NCBI GenBank assembly: GCA_019188255.1
Contig: JAETXT010000001.1
Coordinates: forward strand, 4,216,001 to 4,280,000
Direction of reading: 5' to 3'
Origin: Verticillium longisporum
Lineage: Eukaryota; Ascomycota; Sordariomycetes; Glomerellales; Plectosphaerellaceae
Length of the DNA: 64,000 bases
Position numbers and translations under genes: made by a program. The notes beneath the pieces are model-generated. The model saw only the letters and a list, made by a program, of their open reading frames with translations, was not told the origin of the DNA and made no database searches. Positions 10,838 to 23,604 of the stretch are shown here, piece by piece; within the stretch, counting starts at the first letter, position 1, and each line of letters starts with the position of its first letter.

Positions 10838-12942
10838 ATCTGAAAGCCACGGAGAGAGGCTGCCTGAGCAAGTCGCCGAGAGTCTATATCGAAGGTGACT
10901 AGGGAGGAATATGGAGAACAGGGTGGATATGCGCATGTCAATGGCACTGAAGTCACATGTTGCACAGGCCCCCGCTGTCCTTGGCGGTTCCTTTGAAACC
11001 GCTGAGGCGGCTTTCGTGCTGATTGCGTCCAGCCAAAATGATCGCCCCAATGGGCAGCCTCTCGCTAGTTTGGTGCCCCAGAGTGCTTTGATAGCGCCAG
11101 ACATCTGTTCAGGGACAGGTTTCTTAACGTCGCCTGTTGGCTGGCGTCCCACATCTTCACCACACGCGCTCCGTTGTCCTAGCTCCTTGGGTCGTTCACC
11201 TGAGAGCTCTAGCCGTCGTAGCTTTTGACGCATCTGCTCGCTTGATGACGAAGTATTCTCAATTTTGTGGCCGCACAATCCAGGGCTTGTCGACGAGACG
11301 GCATCATCCGCAGGCTGACTAGCTATTGCCCTGGGCCAATGTTCAAACCACGAAATACCACTGCGAGTACTTCTGCATTTCCCCTGCGCTTGATAAACAC
11401 ACGGCTGTCACCCACCTCCCCTCACGGTACACACGCGCATGATTAATAAACACATGCAGCCTACAATGCGCGCAACGATTCGAACAAATAATACGGCGCC
11501 ACGGACCATCAGCTAGCACCATAATGCCAAAGTATAAGTCGCAATGGACACTTCTTCCTCCTACCCCAGACACGGACGACGACTGGATATCATTGGGGTG
11601 ACACGCATGAGCGGCATGTTGAGCTGGGCCAAGACCTCTACGAGACGCTGCAAGGGTTTGCATGCGATCCCGTAGACGAGGATTTGAGTGTTCATAAGTG
11701 CCCCCGTTACTACCAGCAGTCAATCTTGCCATGTGCAGCCAGCGATACGGAGAAAGCTGAGCTGAATCGGCTTTGGTCATTGGTGGATCGAGGCTTGGGG
11801 AATGAATTGAATGCAAGGACGGCGATACCCACCATGTAGCTTTGGTCGAAAAGATGAGACATGCTGGCCTAGGGATGGCGAGGGCTATGATTCGCATCGG
11901 ACTAATAAAACCGACGGTCTTTTATCGCAATCCAGCTAGTAAGGAAAGTGTCGCCCAGATACTGTGGGAAGTCGAAATCTAGAAAGCTTTAGTGATCTGG
12001 CAGCTCAACTAACAGGCGCATCTTAGCCGCGCTATCATGACCAAAAAAACCTGAGCTCTCGACTGTGCATTCCCTAGCGCACTATCATCATGTCTATTGC
12101 ATTCTTCCAGTATGGGAAAGGCCGCAATGATTGAAACTTCGTGGCGTTCGTGCCGCCAACGACCTCGCTATCGGTTGAAAGGTGGAAACAGTAACCTGCA
12201 CAGGAGGTTCGCGGTCATTTCAGAAGCCCGCAACACAGCCTGTGGCCTTTCCGGTTCCCGAACGTCACCCTGCAACAAACTCTCGCTCATAGACATCAAA
12301 TACCATGTCAAGGGAACTGCTCAAGCTCTTGTCCCACGCCTCAATCATGCAGCTCATGTGCGAAAGAGTGCATGCATGCATGAGCAAAAGCGCTCCACGT
12401 GCGCCGCACGCTGATCAGCTCGCATGCAATGGCCAAATGTTGGAGTGTCGCTCAATACCGTCACGTTCTTGTGCTCTCACGTTGCAGCGTAGCTCACCCA
12501 GCCTCGGTCGATTTTGACAAGCCGGCCCACGTTAGGTAAGGTGACGGGGCGATAGAGGACTCCGGAAAGATAGGGCGAAGTGAATGCAGGTCCAAAGGGA
12601 GGGCCACAATCAATCGAACACAATTAGGCCGGATACCAATAGCTCATACCACTCTTCTCTGGCAAGGTGGCATCTCAGAATGTGACATGCGTGGTGCATC
12701 ATATATACATAAGGTAGGCAGCTGCTGGAGCCACGACGAATGCTACAACCCAGGCGAGCGAGCCGACTCGAGTCGATCTGCACTCCATATGTTCTGGTCA
12801 ACTGGGAGGCCGTGTGGTTGTATTGGTGTATGCAGGGGCTGTGATGGTATCGCGCGAACTACCTGCTCGGCCCCTGACCTAGGCAGACCCTTTAGGCGCC
12901 GGAGTGGGCTCGAAGGAGGTGGATGCATGGGCAGTCAAAATG
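10838..12942. other. mostly non-coding stretch before the repeat island
   Basis: About 2.1 kb holding the possible 5' extension of the DUF7730-like gene, one doubtful frame (11343-11897) and otherwise nothing recognised. Base composition stays that of the host until 12942, then changes within a few tens of bases. Confidence 0.4.
11343..11897 (-). CDS. doubtful hypothetical ORF
   Basis: 184 codons without introns. There is no signal peptide or known domain. The C-terminal half is somewhat rich in Cys, His and Trp (CDLYFGIMVLADGPW, CSNRCAHCRLHVF), which is why it is listed. The N-terminal half reads like random translation. It could be a chance frame or a fragment of a spliced gene. Confidence 0.15.
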   Translation of the reverse strand: MRIIALAIPRPACLIFSTKATWWVSPSLHSIHSPSLDPPMTKADSAQLSPYRWLHMARLTAGSNGGTYEHSNPRLRDRMQTLAASRRGLGPAQHAAHACHPNDIQSSSVSGVGGRSVHCDLYFGIMVLADGPWRRIICSNRCAHCRLHVFINHARVYREGRWVTAVCLSSAGEMQKYSQWYFVV

Positions 12943-13050
12943 AGGACGGTTATTTGCTCGGCCCTTATTAGTTATTTGCTCTACCTAATAGGGGGAAAGC
13001 TATAATAGATAAGGGGAAAGCTACGAATATAGCTCTACTACTAAAATTAG
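12943..13050 (+). repeat. MULE-1 terminal inverted repeat, left (3' end of element)
   Basis: About 108 bp matching, in inverted orientation, 31788-31895, and in direct orientation the start of MULE-2 at 52829. Differences between copies are mainly C/T and G/A transitions, as expected from RIP. It marks the abrupt switch from host to AT-rich composition. Confidence 0.85.
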
Positions 13051-13818
13051 CTATAGCGTCGATATACCTATCCTTTTTTCTTATATACTTAAGTTATTTA
13101 ATAGAATAGCGAAGTAAGCGAATTGCTTAATAGCTATTAATAGCCCTTAATAGCCCTAATATAGCTAATACTAATTTCTTTATATTATAAATTAGGATAT
13201 TAGAAAGATTATAGTAAATGCTAAGTTAGGCTTAATTAGAGGCTATTTAGAACCCTCTTTATTACTAGTAATAGCTATTATAGTTTCTAGAGGCCCCTAG
13301 AGTAAATAGCCTAGGCTACTCGCTCTAGAATTACTATTATATCTATTATTAGAACTATAGTATACCCTAGAGTAGCTATATAATAATAGCTATTAATAGT
13401 AGCTATAACCGTAGAGAGGTATTATATATTTACTCCTTAGCTAAGAGATATTATATAGCCTCCTACTAGCGAGACGACTCTTTAAGGGTTATTAATTATA
13501 CTATAATAAGCTCTATCTATCTATTATTATTAATCTTCCTCTTCTTCCTTAATTAGATTATAAGTATATATTTCTAAACCTATATTAATATAGAATATAA
13601 CTCTAATAGTTCTAATTACTCTTACTCTAATAATACTTAGCTAGAAATAGTAGTTTAAATAGTAAAGGTAAGAGAATCTAGGGTATTATAGGGCCCTATA
13701 ATAGAGGTATTATTAGTATCTTCCTATTAGAGGCGCTAGAGGCGTTCCTATTTAATATATTCTATACTCTTTAAGATCCTATTTAGAGGTAGTTCGAGGG
13801 CTTCTTTATAAGCCCTTT

Positions 13819-14107
13819 TATTAAGAGGGCTTTACTACTTATATAAACCCCGATTTATTACTTTAGCTATACCTAAGAGCTCTAAATAGGTAGGGTTAGT
13901 AATATAAGACTTATAATAATTATTAATACTATCTCTCTAAATCACTACTACCTATATAAATTAGATATACCTATCTAATTTACCGATTACGTAAGCTATA
14001 AATTACGTACTCCTAAGAGCTATAAGTCCTAGCTCTAGTAATTACTATATCGGTAAATCCTATATAGTAATTACCGACCTAGGTAATCCCCTAATATTAG
14101 TTTAATA
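13819..14107 (-). repeat. copia copy A LTR (3' LTR, inverted)
   Basis: 289 bp, exactly the length of all four LTRs of copies B and C, in reverse orientation. It starts TATTAAGAGGG and ends with the reverse complement of TATTAAACTAATATT. The terminal TATTAA/TTAATA is what TGTTAA/TTAACA becomes after RIP. Confidence 0.9.
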
Positions 14108-15039
14108 CTAGCTATCTTTTCTTTATAGATAGGATTGCCTTAAGGACTAATATTAAGCTCTATTACCTAGATTAATAGCTACTCCGATATACTTATAATC
14201 CTCTAGTCTCTAATATATTAGATCTACTATCCTAATCTATAAAATAAATAAATAAATAAGTAATAATAGGAGAATAATAGATAGAATAAGGAAAAATACG
14301 GCTTAATACTATTATTCCTATAAATATTAAATCCCTAATCCCTAGCGCTACGGATTAATTAAACTAGCTATTAAATTGCTCTTTAAGGAAACGAATAAAA
14401 TTATAATTAAATAATAGGAATAGGCTTTTAAGCCCTTTAATAAAGGAAATAAATAGCTAATTAAATAGCGCTCTTATAATAGCTAAATATAAGCTCTTAA
14501 AGTCTCTAAACCGCCGATTTATTAATTAAGGGTAGAAGAATAATTATTATTACCTTTTATTAGCCTTTTAATAAGAATGATAGGATTAAACCGTTTAAAT
14601 AGGATTAATAGATCCTATTAAGCTAGTCTAGTAAATACTATATTCTAGGGATCTATACATCTAATTAGTAAATTATAATAACTTTATTCCTTTTACTTTT
14701 CCTCTTCCCTATAACGATTCTTTATTTTAAGATTAATTAGCTTAATCTATTATTTTAGAGCTCCGATAATTAATAATTCCCCCTTTTTACTACTCTCTCT
14801 CTCTTTCTTTCTACTTATCCTTAGCCTCGATAATACTACTTAAGCGTAAAGCCCCTATACTTATTACCCCTCCTACTAAGAGAATAGCGAAGTATAAGAA
14901 CCTAGATAGTATTAATTACAGAAGCTATTAATCTAGGATATAGTATATATATATAGTAATATTTATAAAGTCCCCTATTTAAAGTATTTAAAGTCTTATT
15001 TTATTAATAAATAAATAAGATTAGTATTAATAGTATATA

Positions 15040-15202
15040 TATTACGTACCTACTTAATTATATAGGGTTAATAGCCTATATAATAAAGTTATAAACTGCG
15101 AAGACCTAGCCTTATAGGCGTAGCATCCAGTTAATCCAGAGACCCTAGGTTAGCTAGACCTTTTAGTATAGTAGCTACGCTACACTACTCGCATCCGTAA
15201 TA
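15040..15202. repeat. TRIM-like element, left terminal direct repeat
   Basis: 163 bp, the same length as its partner at 15393-15555. It is less RIP-mutated at its right end, where it still reads CACTACTCGCATCCG against TATACTACTTATATC in the partner. Confidence 0.85.
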
Positions 15203-15392
15203 AATAGTAGTAACTAGGAGTTCGTACATTCGATCCCTAGACCTGGCAATCAGCCCCTACGTAGCCGTAAGGCTAGCGTAGAAGATGCATTAGTATAGGA
15301 AGGAAGCGAGGGCTAGAGCCCCAGTTCCCAATAGCGCCTAGCGCTAGGAGGACCTATAAGGATATAGTCATTATTCGCTAAATCGGTGCATT

Positions 15393-15555
15393 TATTACGT
15401 ACCTACTTAGTTATATAGGGTTAATAGCCTATATAATAGAGTTATAAACTGCGAAGACCTAGCCTTATAGGCGTAGCATCTAGCTAATCTAGAGACCCTA
15501 GGTTGGCTAGACCTTTTAATATAGTAGCTACGCTATACTACTTATATCTATAATA
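15393..15555. repeat. TRIM-like element, right terminal direct repeat
   Basis: 163 bp partner of 15040-15202. It is followed directly by the 5-bp target duplication ATATA. Confidence 0.85.
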
Positions 15556-16263
15556 ATATACTTCGATTTAGAGATTAAGGGTTCCTATTATTATAAGTAT
15601 ATTTCTAAGTATTCTTATAAATTAATATAAGCTTCTATAATCTCTATTTTCTAATATTTATAGCTTTAACGATTATTATCTATAGTCTAATTAGAGCGTT
15701 TAAGCTTATTATAAGGTTTTTAGCTATTTAGGATAAGAATAATAAATTAATAAGCTCTCTTCTCTATTATTTCCCTAATTATCTAATTATATAATTAATT
15801 AATAAGGGATATAGGATATAGAGAAATAGTATATTATTATAAAGGGTATATTTATAATTATTAAGGAGGAGGAAGTAAAGGGGGGTAATAACTTTAATAA
15901 AGACTTTAATAGTCTTAATAATATTAATTATAAAGTAGCTAAGTAGGCTATAGCTCTATAGCTCTTTAATTACCTCTAGTAGGACTCGCTAGAATAATTA
16001 AACTTAGATTCTTTAGATTCTAAGGCCTAGTCCGCTTTATAGAATAATTACTTTATTATTTTATTAATTATAGAATCGTCGTTTTTACTTCTAAAGTATT
16101 TATTTTTAAGCTTTATTATATTTTTATTAATATTAATTACCTTTACCTTTTAATTATTCTTTTTTTAATATTTAACCTATCCTTTAATCCTAATTATAAC
16201 TTTATTAGTACTTATTAGCGCTTCTAATACTTAGTTTAATACTCCTTTAATTATTAAATCTAT

Positions 16264-16552
16264 TATTAAACTAATATTAGGGGATTACCTAGGTTGGTAA
16301 TTACTATATAGGATTCACCGATATAGTAATTACCGGGGCTAGGATTTATAGCTCTTAGGAGTACGTAATTTATAGCTTATATAATCGGTAAATTAGATAG
16401 GTATATCTAATTTATATAGATAGTAGTAATTTAGAGAAATAGAATTATTAATAATTATAACCCTTATATTACCTACCCTACCGATTTAGAGCTCTTAGGT
16501 ATAGCTAAAGTAATAAATTAGGGTTTATATAAATAGTAAAGCCCTCTTAATA
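16264..16552 (+). repeat. copia copy B 5' LTR
   Basis: 289 bp, TATTAAACTAATATTAGG...CCCTCTTAATA. It is preceded by the TCTAT target duplication. Confidence 0.9.
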
Positions 16553-16949
16553 TTAATTAGTATTATATTTAACGTAATATAGAATAGCTAGAGCTAGAGA
16601 AGTTAAGATCGATCCTACGGATAGTAAATTCGCTATATATAAGCTTATCGGTTATACTTTATAAGTAATCGTAGGAATACTATTTACTTTAAATACTTTA
16701 GGACTTTTATAAGAGCTTAATAGTAGGGAAATCCCCTATTACGTAATCTATAGGAGTATTATCTACTTCGAGTACTTTAGGACTCCTACGCCTAAGATTA
16801 CTACCTAGGCTATATTATTAGCTATTAAACCCGATAAACGAAGCTCTATAGAATAGTTAATTAGCTATAATAGAGCTTTAATAAAAATAACGATAATAAG
16901 CTCCTTAGATTATAGTAATAGCTCTATAATAGAGCTAGAAAGCGCTAAA

Positions 16950-19900
16950 AAGATATAATAGGAGTTCGATAATATTCTAGAAGAACTCAGTATATTACGC
17001 TTAATATAGAAAGTTAAGAAGGGTCTCGATATTAACTTTATCGTTAATAGAATAGAATTATAGTTCCCTAGATTATTAGATTTAATATCCGTAGATCTTA
17101 AGAGTATTTAGATCTTTAAAATAATAAATATATATAAGACTATAAAGGGAGTTTACCTCCTAGAGGCATTTATCGAAGACTTCTAGGGCTAGATTAAAGA
17201 GGACTTTAATTCCTATAATATAACGATTATTCGAGCACTAAAAGTATATCTAATAGAGCATAGGATCCTTCTTCTAGGAGTAATAAACGCTAAGATATCG
17301 AAGAGATTAATCCTAATACTTTTATAGGAAGAAATACTTAATACGATAGAATCGATTATTATTAATTAGGATTTAATACTCTAAAGAGTAGAGGAATAGC
17401 GAGATTAGTAGGAGGATAAGTAATAATCTATAGGGAACGCTTAGCTATTCTAAATCCGAAAACTATAAATAGGGAGGATAGATCCCCGATAGCCCCTAGT
17501 TCTAAAGTTATTTAATTAATAGAATAAATAATCTAATTAATAAGAGATTATACTTTAATTATAAAGAAATAAAACCTTATCCTTAAATATTACTTAGAAC
17601 CTATTAGCTTAGTACTATATTCTATTATTATACGAATTAGTAAATTTATTAATCGATAGAGCTATAATTAAATAATTTATATTATTTTAGAATAAAGAGA
17701 ATAATTATTCTAAGGAGATATACGATATCTTTAACGATAAAATATATATCTTTATAAACGTTTACGAACTATTATAAATCTACTATATATAGCTCTATAT
17801 ACTCTTCCCGAATATACTTTTAAAGTATATATAAACTTTCTTCCTAGAATATATAAACTAGAATATAGGACTCTATTAAATATACTTAGTAATTAAATAA
17901 TATTTCGATTTAGAGATTAATAGAATATAGTATTATATAGATTAGAGCTCGATAATATTCTATTCTATAATAGTAGAAGCTAATAATATAGGAAAGCTAT
18001 AAATAGAAGTTCTCTAGATCCTTCTAAATAGGCTTTAGCGGTATTAGAGAGTACTTAGCTATATATTTAAAGAAGAGATTTATCTCTATATAAATACTCT
18101 AAGGGCGGTTTAAGGTATCCTAGAGCTAAAGATTATATTAATAAGGCTAGAGCGATCTTTTAATATACTATCTATATAGCTTAAGAATATATTAAAGGTA
18201 AAGGAGAATACTAGAACGTTTAAGTACTTTTATACTAATAAACGTTATAGGAGCGGATATCGCTAAGCTAATAGAAAGGGAGATCGTAGAGAGTAGTCGG
18301 TATATAGAATTAATAATCGTTAATTATCTAGAATTTATAAATACTAGATATACTCTAAACTAGATTATAGATCGACGAACCATTCTCCCGAGGAGTAATA
18401 ACGTTCGAAAGAGTAATAGAAATATATATAGGAAGCGTATAGGGATTAGCGGAAGGGATACTATTAGTTTTTAATAATAATAGAACCTATTAAGAGCTTA
18501 GAATTAGATAATCCTATTTCCGATAAGCTAGGAGTAAACGATACCTTTAAGTTTAATCCTAAGAGCGAATTAATAAATATTTATATTATATACTTCCTAG
18601 TAAATAAGTTATTCTAATATAGAATTAAGGGGAGTAATTTAAAAGCCAAAATAATAGCTCCGATAGAGTAGCTCTTTACTTAATATTAGATTAATAGTAC
18701 TTCTATATAATATAGTATTATCCTTAATATAAATATAATATTAGTTTCTATAATAGGAGCTTTATAAATAAAGGCCCTAATAGCCTTAATATTAAGCTTA
18801 ATAATTAATAAATAGGGAATAAGGGCTAGAGTAAGATTCGGAGTAGGAAATCCTATTTCTATAATAGAGGAGATTACTATTCTAATACTAATTAAGAGAA
18901 TTACGTTCTATATTATCCTAATAGATACCCTATTCCTACTTTATATTAAGGATATAGACGATCTCGGAGTCTATTTAGATAATATATATAATAAGCTAGT
19001 AAAGCGTATTAGGGAGATCTAGGAGTATATACTTATTTTTCGTAAATAGAGCTATTTATAGTTCTTCCTAGATACGAAGACCTATATTAACTCTAGGATT
19101 ATATATATAATAGGGATAGAGAGCAATAGAGTAGCGTTTCTAATAGAAGTAGAGCTCTAATATATTTATAAATAGTTTAGTTACTTATCTATAAAGAAGC
19201 TATAGAACCTATTCTAGAGAGTAGACTAAGAAGTAAATTAAGATATTCTAGAGCTAATAAACCGCTTCTATTATTATTATTAGATTAAAGGGAAGTCTCT
19301 ATAATACTTTAAGTTTACTTTAAAGTTAGATATCGACTTTAATTACGAGATTTTAATCGATATTATATACTTAGATAGAAAGCCTATTCTTTATATAATT
19401 AATATAAATATAGGATTCTAGTCTATAACTTTTATTCCTAATTTTATAGTTTATATAATATAGGAAGCTCTTAAGAGGTATTAATTAAATATATACTTTA
19501 GGCCTCTAGACGTCGTAACTATTAATATTAGAATAAACTTTATTTCTATAGAGTTTAAAGTAGAAGTACGCCTCCTAGGTATAACTTACTATTAGATCCC
19601 TATAGAGGCCTATTAGTTAATCGGTAAGGTTAAGAGCTACTATAAGCTAATATATAGAGCATATAAGATCTTAAAAGTAGAATCTCGTAATATAAGCCTA
19701 GAATTACTATTTTAAGGAGCTATAAAAGTAGTAAACGATATTACTAAGCTTAACGGATTAGTACCTTTACTATTCATATTTAGGGCGATACCTAGGATTA
19801 CTATTAACTTAGCGCTTATTACGACCTAAGTATAGCGCGCTAAAGCGGTTAATAAAGCGATAGCGGAGCTTTAGCGAATAATCGCTAAGCGGAAGGTTAA

Positions 19901-21900
19901 TAATATTCTTAATATTTATAATAGACTAAATACTAAATAGTTATTACCGAGATTACTAGAGCTAGGAAGTAACGTTCTTATATTCCGAGAATAGGAGAAA
20001 TAGACTAGTCCCTATAAGGTTATATCGGTTTCTAATATAGCGGTTATAGTCGAAATAGTTAATAGCTTAATAGAGTTTAGAGGAATATATATTAAGCTAT
20101 ATAATAGATCGCTAGATTAATAGCTTAAGGAGATAATAATAGTTCGAATTCTAGAGACCCTAGAACTATTTAAGTATTTAGAGCTAATTCTACTACGACG
20201 ATATAGGAGACCTAGGAAGTTAATAAACGCTACGAATCTATTATAAATAGCTTTTATAGATCGTAAGAATAATATAACTAGGACTTTATAGATCGAGTAT
20301 TAATTTATTATTAAAAGGGAATAGTAGGGGTATAACCTAGCTATTTAACTATATAATAAAGGTAGAATAATAACCCCTAGGAAGCTATTTAAATAGTCCG
20401 ATTAGGAGGAAATCGACTTACTCCTAATAGCTAGAATAATCGTATTAATTAGGAGATCTACGTTTCTTAATATTAAGATCTTTAGATACTAGCTTATAAA
20501 AGAGGTAAAAAGCCTCCCTTAAGCCCTATATAAGAAGTTAAGATTAATAATTTAGGGATATAATAACTAGGAGAAGATAACCCTATTAACGTAATCGCTT
20601 ATAATTATATACTATAGCTAACGATTAATCCTAATAATTACCTTAATACTATAATAATATAGCTACTAGTTAATGCTCCGTAATATTAATTAAGCCTATA
20701 CTTAGAGCGCTATAGATCTATTATATAACGTTCTCCTATATATTCCTAAGGAGCTATAGTATAGATACCCTAATAGAATCGTCTTCTATATTATAAAGCC
20801 GCTCTATAGTATTATAGAATTAGGTCTCTATTAGTTTATAACCTATTAGCGCTATTATAGAGAGCGCCTAAACGCTATTCTAATAGGCTACGATCTATAT
20901 TTACTTCTAATTAGAGCTAGAGAGAGCTTTAGACTAATCGGAATATAGATTAACGATACCTTTAACCTCGGAGAGCCCGTATTTATATAAAAGGAATAAA
21001 TAGAGCTCGAAAACGCTAGCTTCTAAGTAAAGCCTACTTCTATCCTTAATATAGGATCTAATAGTATCTTTAATAGCTATATTATTAAAGTTAGAATTAA
21101 AGATCTTATAATTTAATAGAAAGGCTAAAGTAATCGCTTAGAGCTAGCAACCCTAAGGATAATAAGCTTAGAGTAGGAATATATTACTTAGAGAGCTCGT
21201 AATACCTATATTACTTTAACCTATTAATTAGAGGCAGCCTTCGATTTCTCTATTATAGCCTAAGCTAAGAACCTATAGGAGGACGACTTTAAACGGCTTA
21301 ATAAATATATATAATAGTAGATCGCTAATATAGGCTATAGCCTAAATTATATATACTTAGATCTCTTAATAGCCTAACTTTACGTATTTATTAATAGCTC
21401 CTTCGCTAATAATAAGGACCTAAGTTTATAGATCGGATTCATTATCCTCCTTAATAATAAACGTTCCTATAATTAGGAGAACGCCTTTATAGTATATAGT
21501 AATATCCTCTATTAATAATCTATTAAATATAAATAGATTATATATTTAATTCTAATTAGCGAGATCTATAGGATAATTAATAACTTCGATATAGCTTATA
21601 TCCTTAAATAGACGCTCTAAGAGATCTATAAATACTTAGAACTATTACTCCTATAGATAATTATCTATATTACTAGCTACTCGCTCTACTAATACTTAGT
21701 TTAATTAAATATAATAATAGAGAAACGCTTAATAATAGATTTTATAGTATTATAGTAAAGCTATAAAGAATATAAAGTCGACGAAATTCATTAGATCGCT
21801 AGAAGCGATAACCCTATAGATTTAATAATTAAGGGAGCGTTAAACTAGGTACTAGAAGCGCTAGTAAGCTCTAATAAAGTTATAATTAGTTTAGCGAGTC
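16950..21900 (+). pseudogene. copia gag-pol remnant of copy B, riddled with RIP stop codons
   Basis: Conceptual plus-strand translation, with stops at former CAA/CAG/TGG codons, shows integrase-like sequence at about 19150-20000, a reverse-transcriptase remnant at about 20600-21000 (RIVFYIIKPLYSII, IGIQINDTFNL) and an RNase H remnant at about 21380-21850 (FINSSFANNKDLSLQIGFI, SEIYRIINNFDIAYIL). Integrase before reverse transcriptase is the Ty1/copia order; Ty3/gypsy has the reverse. The 5' limit is approximate because the gag part is not recognisable. No functional product is possible. Confidence 0.7.
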
Positions 21901-23315
21901 CTACTAGAAGTAGTTAAAGAGCTATAGAGCTATAGCCCGCCTAGCCGCCTTATAGTTAGTATTATAAAGACTATCGAGGTCCTTATTAGGGTCGTTACCC
22001 CCCTTCGCCTCCTCCTCCTTAGCGATCGTTAATATACCCTTTACGATAATATACTATTTCTCTATATCCTATATCCCCTATTAGCTAATTATATAATTAG
22101 ATAATTAGGGAAATAATAGAGAAGAGAGCTTACTAGCTTATTATTCTTATCCTAAGTAGCTAAAAACTTTATAATAGGCTTAAATACCCTAACTAGATTA
22201 TAGATAATAATCGTTAGAGCTATAGATACTAGAAAATAGAGATCGTAGAAGCTTATATTAGTTTATAAGAGTATTTAGAGGTATATTTATAGTAATAGGA
22301 ACCCTTAGGCTCTAAATTATAATATACGCTATTAGTACTAGTTTTAGTTTACTTATTAATAAGATAAGACTTTAAGTACCCTAAGTAAGGGACTTTACGA
22401 ATATTACTATATATATATACTATATCCTAGATTAATAGCTCCTACGATTAGTACCGACTAGGTTCTTACGCTTTATTACTCTCTTAGCGGGAGGGGCAAT
22501 AAATATAAGGGCTTTACGCTTAAGCGGTATTATTAAGGCTAGGATAAGAGAAAAAGAGAGAGAGAGAGAGTAGTAAAAATAGGGATTTAGTAATCGTCGG
22601 AGCTCTAAAATAGTAGATTAAGCTAATTAATCTTAAAAATAAAGAATCGTTATAGGGAAGAGGGAAAGTAAAAGGAATAGAGTTATTATAATTTACTAAC
22701 TAGATATATAGATCTATAGAATATAGAATTTATTAAACTAGCTTAATAGGATCTATTAATCCTATTTAGGTAGTTTAATTCTATTATTCCTATTAAAGGT
22801 AGTTTAATTCTATTATTCTTATCGAGAAAGCTAATAAAAGGGGTAATAATAATTATTCTTCTACCCTCTATTAGTATATTAGTAATTTAGAGACTTTAGA
22901 AGCCCGTATCTAGCTATTATAAGAGCGCTATTTAATTAACTATTATACTATTTAATTATTATTTATTTCCTTTATTAAAGGGTTTAAAAGCCTATTCTTA
23001 TTATTTAACTATAACTTAATTCGTTTCCTTAGAGAGCTATTTAGTAGCTAGTTTAACTAATCTATAGCGCTAGGGACTAGGGATTTAGCGTTTACGGGAA
23101 TAGTAGTATTAAGCTATATTTTTCCTTATTCTATCTATTATTCTCCTATTATTACTTATTTACTTATTTATTTATTCATTTTATAGATTAGGATAGTAGA
23201 TCTAATGCGCTAGAGACTAGAGGATTATAAGCGCATTAGAGTAGCTATTAATATAGGTAATAGAGCCCGATATTAATCCCTTAGGTAATCCTATCTATAA
23301 AGAAAAGATAGCTAG

Positions 23316-23604
23316 TATTAAATTAATATTAGGGGATTACCTAGGTCGGTAATTACTATATAGGATTTACTAATATAGTAATTACCGGGGCTAAGATTTA
23401 TAGCTCTTAGGAGTACGTAATTTATAGCTTACGTAATCGGTGAATTAGATAGGTATATCTAATTTACGTAGGTAGCGGTGATTTAGAGAGATAGAATTAT
23501 TAATAATTATAACCCTTATATTACCTACCCTACCGATTTAGAGCTCTTAGGTATAGCTAAAGTAATGAATCAGGGTTTATATAAGCAGTGAAGCCCTCTT
23601 AATA
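23316..23604 (+). repeat. copia copy B 3' LTR
   Basis: 289 bp partner of 16264-16552. It is less mutated than the 5' LTR in places (for example AGCAGTGAAGCCC still contains CA and TG), so RIP hit the two LTRs unequally. Confidence 0.9.

Larger units (their letters stand above)
15040..15555. mobile_element. TRIM-like miniature LTR retrotransposon, 516 bp
   Basis: Two direct repeats of 163 bp (15040-15202 and 15393-15555) flank a 190-bp centre. Each repeat begins TATTACG; the first ends CGTAATA and the second, RIP-altered, TATAATA. This fits an LTR with ancestral termini TGTTACG...CGTAACA. A perfect 5-bp target duplication ATATA lies at 15035-15039 and 15556-15560. The uninterrupted target is visible in copies B and C near 22340 and 59420. 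LTR differences are transitions. The centre carries no coding frame. These dimensions are those of terminal-repeat retrotransposons in miniature, which depend on other elements for movement. The transcription direction is unknown. Confidence 0.85.
16264..23604 (+). mobile_element. copia-type LTR retrotransposon copy B, full length, RIP-dead
   Basis: 7341 bp with two 289-bp LTRs (16264-16552 and 23316-23604) and a perfect 5-bp target duplication TCTAT (16259-16263 and 23605-23609). It inserted into copy A in the opposite orientation: the copy A sequence resumes exactly after the right duplication. A purine-rich tract (AAAGAAAAGATAG) just before the right LTR is a candidate polypurine tract. 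Compared with copy C it lacks about 185-190 bp near 21890. Gag/pol frames are destroyed by RIP, but the order integrase, reverse transcriptase, RNase H can still be followed on the plus strand, which places it in the copia group. Confidence 0.9.

Noticed and set aside
15203..15392. A tRNA-derived SINE in the centre of the TRIM-like element, suggested by TTCGATCCC
   Set aside because: The flanking direct repeats with inverted termini and a 5-bp duplication fit an LTR-type element better, and no box A is recognisable at the correct distance.
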